The position numbers and the translations under genes are program-made. The notes under the pieces are model-generated. The model had not been told where the DNA came from and ran no database searches. It worked only from the letters and a program-made list of their open reading frames with translations. A stretch of 64,000 nucleotides of DNA from Sphingomonas sp. AP4-R1 (GTDB lineage: Bacteria; Pseudomonadota; Alphaproteobacteria; Sphingomonadales; Sphingomonadaceae), in NCBI RefSeq assembly GCF_013113735.1, contig NZ_CP053346.1, positions 2,432,001-2,496,000 of the forward strand. Reading direction: 5' to 3'. Shown here in pieces: positions 43,804 through 53,102 of the stretch (its first letter is position 1; the number at the start of each line of letters is the position of its first letter).

Positions 43804-44769
43804 TCACTTCGTGCCAAGCGGTCGCAGTTCTTTCCACTTCTCAATAAACTGAACGGCGGCGTTGACGAACTTTTCGGTTTCGTCGTGCCCTTGTTCGGCG
43901 GTTGCGGTGCGCGGATCCAGTGAGCTCCACGACCCCGTGTCGGTCATGTTCTTGGTCGTGGTTCCTTTCCCAGTCCCCTCCGCTTTCAGCGCCTCCACGA
44001 GGAAAACGAGGTTGGCCGTGGGATCGCCAGCCTCAATCATCGGGACCATCTTGGTCAGATGATCAGGCATCGTCAGCTTTGCCTTGCGGGCTCTGTCGAG
44101 ATCTACGAGGCTCGGAATGAGATATAGGGAATTGCTCGTCTCGCCGACGCCGGCATGGCGATCGAACGGAGCCGTCTTGCCAGGCGTTTTGGGCTCGCGT
44201 GCCATGAACGGCGCTGCCGCCGTGGCGAGATCAACAGCGATGCCAGGTGTTTCCTGATTGATACGATCAACGATGAACGCCGTCGTGGCGGCGTTTCCGC
44301 CGTGCGAGTTGAGGAACATGAAGCGCTTGAAGCCCTGCTTGATCAGGCTTTGCACGACCTCGACGTAAAAATGCTGCAGCGTTTCTTCGGAAACCGAAAG
44401 CGAGCCCGGAAAGTCGAGATGATAGCCTGCATTGCCGACATTGGTGATCGGGGCGACCAAGACGTCGGTATATTGCGCGACCAGTTTCGCTCGCTCCAGG
44501 CCATTGAGATAATCGGTGCCGAGCGGACCTTGTGGACCATGCTGTTCCGTCGAACCGACCGGAATAATCACCATATCGGTCCGCTTAAGCAGATCGGCAA
44601 CTTCCGCCCAGGTCATCTCAGGCAAATAGTTCTTCGTCTTGTGCGGCTGCCACAGCGGATTAGTCGGAGGCAGTTTGATGGCCTGCGGTGCAACTTTCGC
44701 CGGCTTTTGGGCTGATGCGGGAAACGCCGGCAATAGCGCCGCACACCCCATGAGCATATATCGTAGCAT
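43804..44769 (-). CDS. Creatininase-family amidohydrolase, exported
   Basis: 321 residues. It has a signal peptide (MLRYMLMGCAALLPAFPASA). Creatininase-fold metal motifs are IIPVGSTEQHGPQGPLGTDY (Glu, His, Asp), NAGYHLDFPG, MFLNSHGGNAATTAF (His) and DRHAGVGETSNSLY (His, Glu). The family hydrolyses cyclic amides such as creatinine or formylated intermediates. ATG 44769 is preceded by AAGGGAGAAGG. It lies 14 nt after the TonB receptor stop on the same strand, so both are one operon. A periplasmic location is unusual for this mostly cytoplasmic family. The substrate is unknown. Confidence 0.9.
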   Translation of the reverse strand: MLRYMLMGCAALLPAFPASAQKPAKVAPQAIKLPPTNPLWQPHKTKNYLPEMTWAEVADLLKRTDMVIIPVGSTEQHGPQGPLGTDYLNGLERAKLVAQYTDVLVAPITNVGNAGYHLDFPGSLSVSEETLQHFYVEVVQSLIKQGFKRFMFLNSHGGNAATTAFIVDRINQETPGIAVDLATAAAPFMAREPKTPGKTAPFDRHAGVGETSNSLYLIPSLVDLDRARKAKLTMPDHLTKMVPMIEAGDPTANLVFLVEALKAEGTGKGTTTKNMTDTGSWSSLDPRTATAEQGHDETEKFVNAAVQFIEKWKELRPLGTK

Positions 44770-44783
44770 GTCGACCTTCTCCC

Positions 44784-47546
44784 TTAATAAGTGACGCGGA
44801 TACCGGCGGTATAGATGCGCCCGAGAACGTCATAGAGAGCGCGCGCGGTGCCGGTCTGGGTCAGGGGCGGATCCTTGTCGCCCAGGTTTTGGATTTTGCC
44901 GAACAGAGCGACCCTGTTCGAAGAGTGATCGATGATCGTCCATTCGCCCGACAGATCGAGATAAAGGCGGCCGGAGACACGCTTCACGTCGATATTGTTG
45001 TCCTGCGTGAGGATGCCCCCACCGACGTATCGGCCAGTCAGGTTGATGTTTACACGGCTGGTCTCGTAGCCGAGGTTGGTGTTGAAGCGCCAGTGCGGCA
45101 CGCCGCCGATACCGATCGTTTCGGTGTTACCAGCGAAATGGCGGGTTGCCGCACCATCGATCAGATCCAGCTTGTTCGTATAGTTGACCAGCGAACGAAA
45201 GTTTATTCTGCCAGGTCCGACCGGCACCGCGTAGGCGAGCTCGAAATCAATTCCACTCGTTTCCAGCCGCTGGAGATTGGCGGGTGCTGCACGAACAACT
45301 GTGATGTTGGCGGTTGCACTCGGTCGCGTAATAAGCGCGCAGAGTTGCGGCGTATCGGTGTAGCATCGCTGGACGATTTGAGAAGTGGTCAGCGTGTTGA
45401 TCGCCCCCTTCAGCTTGATCTCGTAATAATCGACCGAGAGCCTGAGACGAGGCACGAAGCTAGGCTGTACGACGATCCCGCCGGTAAACGTGTCAGCCTT
45501 TTCCGGCTTCAAGTCGGGATTTCCGGTAGCGAGCTGCTGCACGTTGTAGGTCGTCCGAAGCAGCGGATCATTGATACTCGGAAGAGTAACGCCGCCGGCG
45601 GAAAACAGTTCGTCCATGCTGGGCGCGCGGATGTCGCGGGAGCGGGTCGCGCGCAGGCGGATCGAGTCATTCACTGTGTAATTCAGACCGGCCTTCCACG
45701 TCTTCACCGTGCCAGATGTCGAATAGTCGGTGATGCGGCCGGCGATATCGAGATCGATGTTCTGCGCCCAGCTCTCGTCTTTCGCGAGAGGCACGACGAT
45801 CTCGACAAAAGCCTCTTTGACATTCTGTCTAGCAGACCACGGCTGGTTATTTCCGATGCGGAAAGAATTGGTGACCGATAATGGGTCGCTGGTTACTCGC
45901 ACCGTCTGACGTCGATACTCGCCACCGGTGGCGAAGGATATCGGCCCCGCCCAAAGCGAGATGGGCTCGCCGCGAAGCGTCAGCGAAGCCACAGTCTGCC
46001 CGATATTCCAATCCCGGACGGAGGTGCCGTTCATCCAAGTCTTGGCGGCCTCACTAACGTTACCGACGCCGAAGAAGTTGGCTGGCACGCAGCCGTTGGT
46101 TGGGCTGGACAGCGTCGAACGGCAGACGATCTGGCCGTTGGCTGGATTGACTACGGCATCGATCGACTGCTGCCAGCGGGTGGTGATGCGATCGTCAGTG
46201 AAGAGCGTCAGCGATCGGGTTTTGCCGTGCGCGAAATAGCTGTCGAACGACCAGCTTCCACCAATTTTGCCCTTCAGGCCGCCAGCCGCTTGCCAGGATT
46301 TCGTGGTAATATCAAAGAGCCCGCGCGCATAATCATCGAAGCCGCGGCCCATGGTGAAGCTGCTGATGTTATTCGCTGCCATTTGCGCGACGAGCGATGC
46401 TGGCAGATAGGCGTTGTCGCGTCGGATGGTGATCGAATCCACACGCAAATTACTGTCGCTGTTCACATCCGTTCGGGCATAGTTGAATTCGGCTGAAGCG
46501 GTAATATCCGCGAACAGATTATAGGTGGCCCGGCCGAAGCCGTTCCAGCGCTTGACGGGAGATTCAAGGACGGAAACGCCGTTGAGCGGATACCCGTCGC
46601 CGCCGTCCATCGTGGTCGCCGTCGCGTTCGCACCATATGCAAATGGGATCGTGCCCGTGCCGCTGCTGGTGAACTGGGTTCCGCGCAGCGACGCGGGCGC
46701 GCTGATCATGCCGGCATATGTGGCATTCGAGGCACGGACGTCATTCACGAGTAGCAATTGCGGCTGGCCGTTTGTGGCAGTGTAAGCAGGGTTCTGGATC
46801 GTGCCGGCATTACCCCATTTCCGGCTGTTCAGGGCTCCAACTCCCTTGTTCTGCTGCAATTCGCCGCCAAGCAATAGCTTGCCGCGTCCATTGCCGAATT
46901 CGCCGCCATATCCCAGCGAGATCAGGAAATTGCGATGATCGTTATGGTCGCTGATGCCTGCCTGCCCCGTCGCTTTCAGTCCCTTTAAGTTATTGTCGAA
47001 GCGCAGATTCACGACGCCCGCGACTGCGTCAGAGCCGTAAGCAGCCGACGCGCCTCCGGTCACTACGTCAGCAGTGGAGATCAGCGCTTGCGGGATGACG
47101 TTGATGTTCACGCTGCCCGTCGTCGTCGTGGGAACATAGCGCTTGCCGTCGATCAGGGTCAGCGTGCGCAGGTTTCCGAGCCCCCGCAGATCTAGATAGT
47201 TGCCGCCGATGGTCACGGAATTGGATGTGTTCGACGTCGGCGTCAGCGAGCCACGCAATGCCGGCAGTTGGTTGAGCGCGTCGGCAACGGTCGGCGCGGC
47301 AATACGCGCCAATTCGGCCGAGCCAATGACGGTGGTCGGGGTCGGGGTCGTGAAGCCGCTGCGGGAGACCTGCGAACCGGTGACGACGAGTTCGCCCTCG
47401 TCGGCCGATGTGCCCGCAGATGGAAGCGGATCCGAGACGGAGGCGGTCTGCGCCCACGACGGTGTGGCGATCGCGAGCCATGCAGCTGCCAGCATCAGGC
47501 CTGCCTTAGCGATATTATTTCGACGAGGGCCGATTGCCGTCGTCAC
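44784..47546 (-). CDS. TonB-dependent receptor upstream of creatininase gene
   Basis: About 920 residues. A signal peptide (AKAGLMLAAAWLAIATPSWA) is followed by the TonB box GELVVTGSQVSR. The plug carries ALNQLPALRGS, NLRTLTLIDGKRYVPT and VTGGASAAYGSDAVAGVVNL; the barrel includes RATRSRDIRAPSMDELFSAG and ends GRIYTAGIRVTY. GTG 47546, behind AAGGGAAAATGAA, is taken as start; an ATG at 47606 is in frame but lacks spacing for a ribosome site. The creatininase gene follows 14 nt after its stop. It is divergent from a LysR regulator, which likely controls the pair. The ligand is unknown. Confidence 0.92.
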   Translation of the reverse strand: MTTAIGPRRNNIAKAGLMLAAAWLAIATPSWAQTASVSDPLPSAGTSADEGELVVTGSQVSRSGFTTPTPTTVIGSAELARIAAPTVADALNQLPALRGSLTPTSNTSNSVTIGGNYLDLRGLGNLRTLTLIDGKRYVPTTTTGSVNINVIPQALISTADVVTGGASAAYGSDAVAGVVNLRFDNNLKGLKATGQAGISDHNDHRNFLISLGYGGEFGNGRGKLLLGGELQQNKGVGALNSRKWGNAGTIQNPAYTATNGQPQLLLVNDVRASNATYAGMISAPASLRGTQFTSSGTGTIPFAYGANATATTMDGGDGYPLNGVSVLESPVKRWNGFGRATYNLFADITASAEFNYARTDVNSDSNLRVDSITIRRDNAYLPASLVAQMAANNISSFTMGRGFDDYARGLFDITTKSWQAAGGLKGKIGGSWSFDSYFAHGKTRSLTLFTDDRITTRWQQSIDAVVNPANGQIVCRSTLSSPTNGCVPANFFGVGNVSEAAKTWMNGTSVRDWNIGQTVASLTLRGEPISLWAGPISFATGGEYRRQTVRVTSDPLSVTNSFRIGNNQPWSARQNVKEAFVEIVVPLAKDESWAQNIDLDIAGRITDYSTSGTVKTWKAGLNYTVNDSIRLRATRSRDIRAPSMDELFSAGGVTLPSINDPLLRTTYNVQQLATGNPDLKPEKADTFTGGIVVQPSFVPRLRLSVDYYEIKLKGAINTLTTSQIVQRCYTDTPQLCALITRPSATANITVVRAAPANLQRLETSGIDFELAYAVPVGPGRINFRSLVNYTNKLDLIDGAATRHFAGNTETIGIGGVPHWRFNTNLGYETSRVNINLTGRYVGGGILTQDNNIDVKRVSGRLYLDLSGEWTIIDHSSNRVALFGKIQNLGDKDPPLTQTGTARALYDVLGRIYTAGIRVTY

Positions 47547-47833
47547 TTCATTTTCCCTTTTCAATGCCAGTATCCCCTGTTTTTTCGGGCCGCCAGCATC
47601 CCCCAAAGTCGTTAGTTTTTATGGTCCATAGCGTCCGCGAGTTTGGCGATATCGCATAGGACCAAGAGCGATTGCCCCTGTTGCGGGTTGCGCAACGTGA
47701 TGAGGCCGCGGCGGTTCGAAGGCGGTCCTGCAGCGGCCATGTGACACCCGTGCCGATTTGTGCGGTGCAGCATTGATCGGTTGTGCAGCCGCCCCTCCAC
47801 TGTCATAATTGCGTCAAATATAGGGTGTTGGCG

Positions 47834-48727
47834 ATGTTTCCAGATCCAATGCGGGCATTTCAGTGTGTGGTAAGATCAGGATCCATCCGTAAAGCGGGCG
47901 ATTCCCTCGGTCTGGCACCGTCCTCCGTAAGCAGGCAGATCGCGATCCTGGAACGGCAAATGGGCACGGCACTTTTTAAACGCTCCGTGACCGGTCTGGA
48001 ATTGACCCACGCGGGCCAGCTCGTCGCCGATTATTCGGATGTCGTGGTGATGGGGTTCGACTCGCTCCGATCCGATCTCGACGACATTAAGGGTAGCTCG
48101 CGTCTCATCCGCCTCATGATGGTTGAAAGCGTCGTTTCGGCCGGACCGGCGCAGGCAATCGCCGAATTCGGTCGCAAGTTCGAGAACGTGCAATTCGAAT
48201 TCGAGATTGTGCCCGCACCTGCAGTCGTGGATGCCGTGCGTAGCCAGAAATGCGATATGGGCATCACGTTTTGCGCCGAAGTCGACAGTGCAATCAACGT
48301 GATAGCCCGTGTACCTGAGCCTTTGCTTGCGTTAGTTCCCTGGGGCCATCCGCTGGGGCAAGTCGAACATTTGCCGCTCGGCGATCTGACGCGCTGGCGT
48401 GTCGCGCTGCCTACGCGCGATTTCGGTGTCCGCCGCATTTTTGATCGCGCGTGCGCACAGGCAAACGTTCTCATTCGCCCGCATCTGCAGAGCAACTCGT
48501 TCGAGGCACTTCGCGATTTCGTTCGATCAGGTGTCGGCATCGCTATCCTGCCAAAGCGGGCCGCCCTACGGGAAGCTGAAACGCAGCGGGCCCACTGCGT
48601 GCCGCTGGCGGGCCAGGTCTTCGGGGAGAGCACTCTGGATCTTATCAGTTATCGCCAGCAGCGTACCCCGCGTCTCGTGCGCTTGTTCGTTGATACCCTG
48701 CGCCAATCGATCGAGGCGCATCATTGA
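47834..48727 (+). CDS. LysR-family regulator
   Basis: 297 residues. The HTH is FPDPMRAFQCVVRSGSIRKA followed by LGLAPSSVSRQIAILERQMG (residues 2-45). The effector domain starts near residue 90 (LIRLMMVESVVSAGPAQAI) and ends LDLISYRQQRTPRLVRLFVD. ATG 47834 is used since the HTH starts immediately; further in-frame codons upstream are not needed. It is divergent from the TonB-creatininase operon, separated by about 290 bp, and followed by aspartate dehydrogenase. Either or both may be its targets. Confidence 0.9.
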   Translation: MFPDPMRAFQCVVRSGSIRKAGDSLGLAPSSVSRQIAILERQMGTALFKRSVTGLELTHAGQLVADYSDVVVMGFDSLRSDLDDIKGSSRLIRLMMVESVVSAGPAQAIAEFGRKFENVQFEFEIVPAPAVVDAVRSQKCDMGITFCAEVDSAINVIARVPEPLLALVPWGHPLGQVEHLPLGDLTRWRVALPTRDFGVRRIFDRACAQANVLIRPHLQSNSFEALRDFVRSGVGIAILPKRAALREAETQRAHCVPLAGQVFGESTLDLISYRQQRTPRLVRLFVDTLRQSIEAHH

Positions 48728-48844
48728 TGCCTTGCTGTGTTGCGTCGAATGCAACGGGGGCAGTGAATATCGGCTCTGTCGCTGCCACGCTGCATCGCGG
48801 AAAACCCGGCCCATACAAACGAGGTCGGTCATGGTGTTCCATCA

Positions 48845-49654
48845 ATGAAGCGTGCGGCAATTTTTGGAATGGGCGCAATTGGCACTTCGCTGGCGCGTGA
48901 TTGGCAAAAGGCGGAGCTTGCAGCATGGACCCTCGCGGGGGTTTGCGCTCGGCCGCACAATGTTGTGTCGCTTCAAGCGCAACTCGGGGAAGGGGTCGCC
49001 GTTGTAGATACGGTCGATAAAATGCTTCTCCTTTCGTTGGATGCAGTAGTTGAGGCCGCTGGCCATGACGCAATTCGTACGGCAGGTCCTGCAATCCTTC
49101 GCGCCGGATGCGATTTGCTTCTGCTGTCGTCGGGCATTCTGGCCGAAGACAGCACTCGCAAGACGTTTGTTGAAGCGGCGCAAGAAGGGGATGCCCGCAT
49201 CATCATTCCGACAGGAGGACTTGCCGGTTTCGACGGCCTCATGGCCCTTGCCCAAGCCGGAGCCGCGGACGTGTTATATCGCTCCACCAAACCCGCTTAC
49301 GCGTGGCGCGGCACGCCGGCGGAGGATCAATATGACCTCGAGGCACTGCCCGGGCCGACGACGATTTTCAGCGGGTCGGCGCGCGAGGCGGCGCGCCTCT
49401 ATCCGCGCAATGCCAACCTCGCGGCCAGTGTCGCACTTGCGGGCATCGGATTTGATCGAACGCGAGTGGAACTGATTGCCGATCCCGCCGCGACGGGTAA
49501 TACTGCGGCGATCGAGGCCTTTGCCCCGGAATGCAGACTTTCGGTCGATCTGTCCGGCGTTTCCGAAGCGCAGAATCCCAAATCCTCAGGAATCGTACGT
49601 TTTAGCATCCTCGCCGCTTTGAATCGCTCATCAAGCAGGCTGACGCTTGGCTGA
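48845..49654 (+). CDS. Aspartate dehydrogenase (NadX-like)
   Basis: 269 residues. The Rossmann motif is AIFGMGAIGTSLARDW with GxGxxG at residues 8-13. VVEAAGHDAIRTAGPAILRA and IIPTGGLAGFDGLMAL follow. The catalytic domain has KPAYAWRGTPAE and ARLYPRNANLAASVALAGIG, which are typical of L-aspartate dehydrogenases. The enzyme oxidises aspartate to iminoaspartate/oxaloacetate with NAD(P) and can supply NAD biosynthesis or catabolise aspartate. It lies 117 nt after the LysR gene; the SIR2-like gene and a SLC1-type symporter follow on the same strand, consistent with aspartate or related substrate use. Confidence 0.85.
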   Translation: MKRAAIFGMGAIGTSLARDWQKAELAAWTLAGVCARPHNVVSLQAQLGEGVAVVDTVDKMLLLSLDAVVEAAGHDAIRTAGPAILRAGCDLLLLSSGILAEDSTRKTFVEAAQEGDARIIIPTGGLAGFDGLMALAQAGAADVLYRSTKPAYAWRGTPAEDQYDLEALPGPTTIFSGSAREAARLYPRNANLAASVALAGIGFDRTRVELIADPAATGNTAAIEAFAPECRLSVDLSGVSEAQNPKSSGIVRFSILAALNRSSSRLTLG

Positions 49655-49719
49655 CGCTACGCTGGCCGTCAGGCGCGGTGCGCGGTAGAGCCATGGCACA
49701 ATGCGAGGATGCAGCGATA

Positions 49720-50541
49720 ATGAACACGAGCTTCGAAGATCTCGCTGCCGCGATCCGCGATCGCCGAGCCATGCTTTTCGCCGGTGCCGGTGTTTCGATG
49801 AGCGTCGGCCTCCCGTCATGGGACGAACTGATCGGGCATCTGCAGAATCAACTTTCTCTGGAGACGGTTGACAAGCGGATCTCCTACCATACGCTCGCCG
49901 AATATTATCGGTTGAGGCAGGGTAGTATCGGGCCATTGCGCAGCTGGATGGATCGCACGTGGAATGTCTCGCGAGATAAGGTTGCCAGTTCCGAGATTCA
50001 TCGGTGTATAGTCGATCTCGATTTTCCGATCGTTTACACAACGAACTACGACAATAATCTCGAAATAGCATATGACATATATCAAAAGCCTTACCTGAAA
50101 ATCACCAATACACATGATTTGGTTGGCATTGACGGCCTGCGCACGCAAATCGTTAAGTTTCACGGCGATTTTGCCGATGATACGACCTTGGTAATTGCCG
50201 AGACGGATTATCTAAAGCGACTTGCATTCGAAACGCCGATAGATACGAAGTTTAAGGCGGATTCGCTTGGGCGGACGCTGCTGTTCATCGGCTACAGCGT
50301 TTCCGATCTTAATATCCGTCTCCTTCTCTATCGACTCTGGCAGACTTGGCGAGACACAGGGCGTGAACGTGAGCGGCCGGGGGTCTACGTTTTTACGCCG
50401 AACCCCGATCCTATTCAGACAGCGGTGCTGCAGCAGTGGGGGATTACCGTCATCTCACGTGCAGGTACTCCGCAAGAAGCGTTGATCGCGTTTCTTGGCG
50501 AACTTCGCGATGCTGTGTTGGAGGGCGCTCCGCGTGCCTGA
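49720..50541 (+). CDS. Stand-alone SIR2-like protein (SIR2_2 type)
   Basis: 273 residues. The NAD-binding glycine loop is LFAGAGVSMSVGLPSWDELI (19-38). IVYTTNYDNNLE (104-115) supplies the conserved Asn, KFHGDFADD (146-154) the catalytic His148, and LLFIGYSVSDLNIRLLLYRL (187-206) the final SIR2 motif. Zinc cysteines of true sirtuin deacylases are absent. This class includes NADases of phage-defence systems. No partner effector, HerA or Argonaute gene is adjacent. Several stretches are visibly more AT-rich than neighbours (around 50030-50130), hinting at transfer. ATG 49720 starts just before the fold; ATG 49693 is possible. The function is unproven. Confidence 0.87.
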   Translation: MNTSFEDLAAAIRDRRAMLFAGAGVSMSVGLPSWDELIGHLQNQLSLETVDKRISYHTLAEYYRLRQGSIGPLRSWMDRTWNVSRDKVASSEIHRCIVDLDFPIVYTTNYDNNLEIAYDIYQKPYLKITNTHDLVGIDGLRTQIVKFHGDFADDTTLVIAETDYLKRLAFETPIDTKFKADSLGRTLLFIGYSVSDLNIRLLLYRLWQTWRDTGRERERPGVYVFTPNPDPIQTAVLQQWGITVISRAGTPQEALIAFLGELRDAVLEGAPRA

Positions 50542-50640
50542 ACAGCGTTGCACGTGGCGCAACGCGCCCGACGCCGATGAGTAAGCAATCCTATCTTCCG
50601 CAATGATAGCTTTGGTTGGCCACTGCAGATCGAGATCACT

Positions 50641-51891
50641 ATGAACCTTCCTAAGCGCTTCTCTTTGATTGTGTTCGGCGTGCTGATTGCGGGCGCGCTT
50701 GTTGGTAGCCTCGTCCATGCCTTCGCCTCGCCGGCACTGGCGGGGTCTGTGATTGCGGTCTGCCGGGTGCTGAGTACGATCTTCATCAATCTTGTGAAGA
50801 TGATTGTCGCACCGCTCATTTTTGCCACTTTGGTTACCGGTATAGCCGGCATGGGCGACGGGCGAGCTATAGCCCGGATTGCACTGAAGGCGATGCTGTG
50901 GTTCCTGATTGCCTCGATCGTCTCACTCGCGCTGGGCACGATCATTGCATCAGTGCTGAGGCCGGGTGCGGGCCTCTCTATTCCGCTGCCGACGGGGCAT
51001 GCCGACGGGTTGAATGCCCCCCTTTCGGCAGAGAAGGTCTTCATTGGTGCCTTTCCGTCATCTGCAATCGATGCGTTCGCAACCAACAATATTCTGCAGG
51101 TCGTTGTGTTCGCGATCTTCACTGGCCTCGGGCTTGCGGCGATTCGGGAGAAGGGCGAGGCGATACAGCGGGGGATCGGCCAGCTTGCCAGCTTGATGCT
51201 TGCCATCACGGGGCACGTCATGCTGCTCGCACCTATCGGCGTATTCGCCGCAGTAACGGCGACTGTCGCGAAAGAAGGGTTGGCTGTGATCGGCGCGCTT
51301 GCGTGGTTGGTTGTCGGTTATTATCTTGCGCTTGCAGTTCTCATTGCCATCTTGCTCACAGTCGGTTGGTTCATGCTTGGTCGACGGCTTGGGAGGCTTC
51401 TTGCTCTCATCCGCGATCCAGCGACGATCGCATTCTCGACTTCTAGCTCTGAGGCTGCCTACCCGCGATTGCTCGCTGCGTTGGAGAGCTTTGGGGTGCG
51501 CCGCGATATTGTGAGCTTGGTCCTGCCGCTAGGATATTCTTTCAACCTCGATGCATCGATGGTTTACTGCACTTTCGGTGCCCTCTTCATTGCCCAAGCC
51601 TATGGTATCGCGCTGCCGTTCGGCACGCTGGTACTGCTCATGCTGATGCTCATGCTGGCAAGCAAAGGAATCGCCGCCGTGCCGCGGGGATCGTTAATTG
51701 CGCTTGCCGCCGTCCTTCCGGAATTTGGCTTTCCGCCCGGGGGGCTGCTGTTGTTGCTTGGTGCTGATCATCTGTTGAATATGGGACGCTCGGGTACCAA
51801 TGTTCTGGGTAACGCTCTTGCAGTCGTCGCGGTCGCGAAATGGGAAGCTGATGCGGGCCCTCAAACGGAATTGCTCGATGACAGGCAGTAA
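50641..51891 (+). CDS. SLC1/DAACS-type dicarboxylate or amino-acid:cation symporter
   Basis: 416 residues. About eight membrane helices with two re-entrant hairpins are indicated by the family signatures: NLVKMIVAPLIFATLVTGIA, the serine-rich FSTSSSEAAYPRLLAAL (HP1), GYSFNLDASMVY (the NMDGT-like motif in TM7), SKGIAAVPRGSLIALAA (HP2) and DHLLNMGRSGTNVLGNALAV (TM8 with substrate-binding Asp and Asn). It imports aspartate, glutamate or C4-dicarboxylates with Na+ or H+. The aspartate dehydrogenase two genes upstream fits an aspartate-related role. It has the normal length and appears intact. Confidence 0.92.
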   Translation: MNLPKRFSLIVFGVLIAGALVGSLVHAFASPALAGSVIAVCRVLSTIFINLVKMIVAPLIFATLVTGIAGMGDGRAIARIALKAMLWFLIASIVSLALGTIIASVLRPGAGLSIPLPTGHADGLNAPLSAEKVFIGAFPSSAIDAFATNNILQVVVFAIFTGLGLAAIREKGEAIQRGIGQLASLMLAITGHVMLLAPIGVFAAVTATVAKEGLAVIGALAWLVVGYYLALAVLIAILLTVGWFMLGRRLGRLLALIRDPATIAFSTSSSEAAYPRLLAALESFGVRRDIVSLVLPLGYSFNLDASMVYCTFGALFIAQAYGIALPFGTLVLLMLMLMLASKGIAAVPRGSLIALAAVLPEFGFPPGGLLLLLGADHLLNMGRSGTNVLGNALAVVAVAKWEADAGPQTELLDDRQ

Positions 51892-51999
51892 AACACGTCC
51901 AATTAACGGCAGGGCGAACCCTAGAGAGTGACGACGCCGAGGTGCGGAACAAAAGCGTAAGCTGGGAATGCCGTGAGATCCAGCACCGTGGCGGGGTAT

Positions 52000-52583
52000 T
52001 TAAGGCTTCGGTTGCTCAGCCGCACGCTTGGCGATGATCCAGCTCATATGGGTAGAGCCCGCGAAGTTGATGCGGCGCCCTTCGGGATGATCGATCAGCG
52101 CGCTGACGATCTCGGGGGCCTCGGCGAACGCCTCGATAATCAGGCTGTGCGTGCGCGGGCATTGCTCGGATGCTTCCAGCGCTACGGTGCTGTCGCAGGC
52201 CAGCGGCACGGCGATCGCGCGAATCCGGAGGATGAGGGCGCATTTCAGGATTCGATGCCGAGGATTATGCCGACGGGCTCGCGCTGCGCCATCTCCATCC
52301 AGCCGGACTTGTCGGAGAGGATCACCTCGCCGGCAATCGGGGTGGGCAGGGCGGCCGTCTCGTGCATGATGCTGACCGCGAGCATCAGGTTGCAGGTCCA
52401 GCCCTCGGTCGCGCCGATCTCGCTCATCATCGCATCGAAGGCATCGGGCTTGCCCGCGAGCGCGTCGGCGGCCTTGGTCAGGATCGTGCCGCTCGAATTT
52501 GGTGGATTGGATTCGGGCAGATGATCAACGGTCGCGACGGCTCTTACACGGCTATTGGCATGAGGGACAACCATGGCTGCCAA
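52000..52583 (-). pseudogene. Aldehyde dehydrogenase remnant
   Basis: On the minus strand SEIGATEGWTCNLMLAVS leads to GWMEMAQREPVGIILGI, where the native APWN motif is destroyed by a stop and indel. The sequence resumes in another frame with IAVPLACDSTVALEASEQCP and HPEGRRINFAGSTHMSWIIA, the NAD-binding segment of salicylaldehyde/vanillin-type dehydrogenases. It ends at 52000, before the catalytic Glu and Cys. Gaps relative to intact relatives indicate internal deletions. The product cannot be active. An intact MarR gene lies upstream on the same strand. Confidence 0.78.
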
Positions 52584-52617
52584 GCGCGCGACCCGGATTT
52601 AGGTCGTCGTTTTGCTG

Positions 52618-53091
52618 TCAGTAATTGGTTGGAATTTCTCTCGCTTCGATCCGACGAACGAGGCTAAGCAGGACCGAGCGCTCTTCATTGCTGAAATCGG
52701 CGAGCAGCCTTTCCTGATATTCTTGGAGCAATTTCGTGCAGCGCTCCAGCATCTTTTTCCCTGCGGCGGTCAACTCCAGCTCAAAAGCTCGACGATCTTC
52801 GAATGACTGGCGCCGGTCAACATAGCCTGCGTTGATCAAATCTGTCACAAGCGCAACCATATTGGCACTTTGTATGCCCAAGGTTATGCCCACTTCCCCT
52901 TGGCGGATGCCAGGATTGGCAGCGATTACGGACAGGATCGCGAACGGGACCTGACGCATGCCTTCATTGCCGACCGCGTCAGTAAAGTCGTTGCCTAGCA
53001 CCGCAGAGGCGCGACGGAGATGGTAGCCTACCAGCGTGTCGAGCACGCCGAGTGGCCTGTCGCCGCTTCCTTCCAACACAGCCTCGCTCAT
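52618..53091 (-). CDS. MarR-family transcriptional regulator
   Basis: 157 residues. The MarR fold is visible: VLDTLVGYHLRRASAVLGND, then FAILSVIAANPGIRQGEVGI and LGIQSANMVALVTDLINAGY (the recognition helix), then the wing VDRRQSFEDRRAFELELTAA with its conserved DRR, and a C-terminal dimerisation helix. ATG 53091 follows AGGAG at 9 nt, preferred over an in-frame start at 53115. MarR proteins next to aromatic aldehyde or acid genes often sense phenolic acids. Its neighbours here (aldehyde dehydrogenase, MFS carrier) are remnants, so it may be an orphan. Confidence 0.9.
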   Translation of the reverse strand: MSEAVLEGSGDRPLGVLDTLVGYHLRRASAVLGNDFTDAVGNEGMRQVPFAILSVIAANPGIRQGEVGITLGIQSANMVALVTDLINAGYVDRRQSFEDRRAFELELTAAGKKMLERCTKLLQEYQERLLADFSNEERSVLLSLVRRIEAREIPTNY

Positions 53092-53102
53092 CCAATCTCC
53101 TA

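Noticed and set aside
49678..51891. SIR2 gene plus symporter as a two-gene defence system
   Set aside because: The symporter is a normal SLC1 transporter with all substrate-binding motifs, so I treat the neighbours as metabolic and the SIR2 gene as stand-alone.
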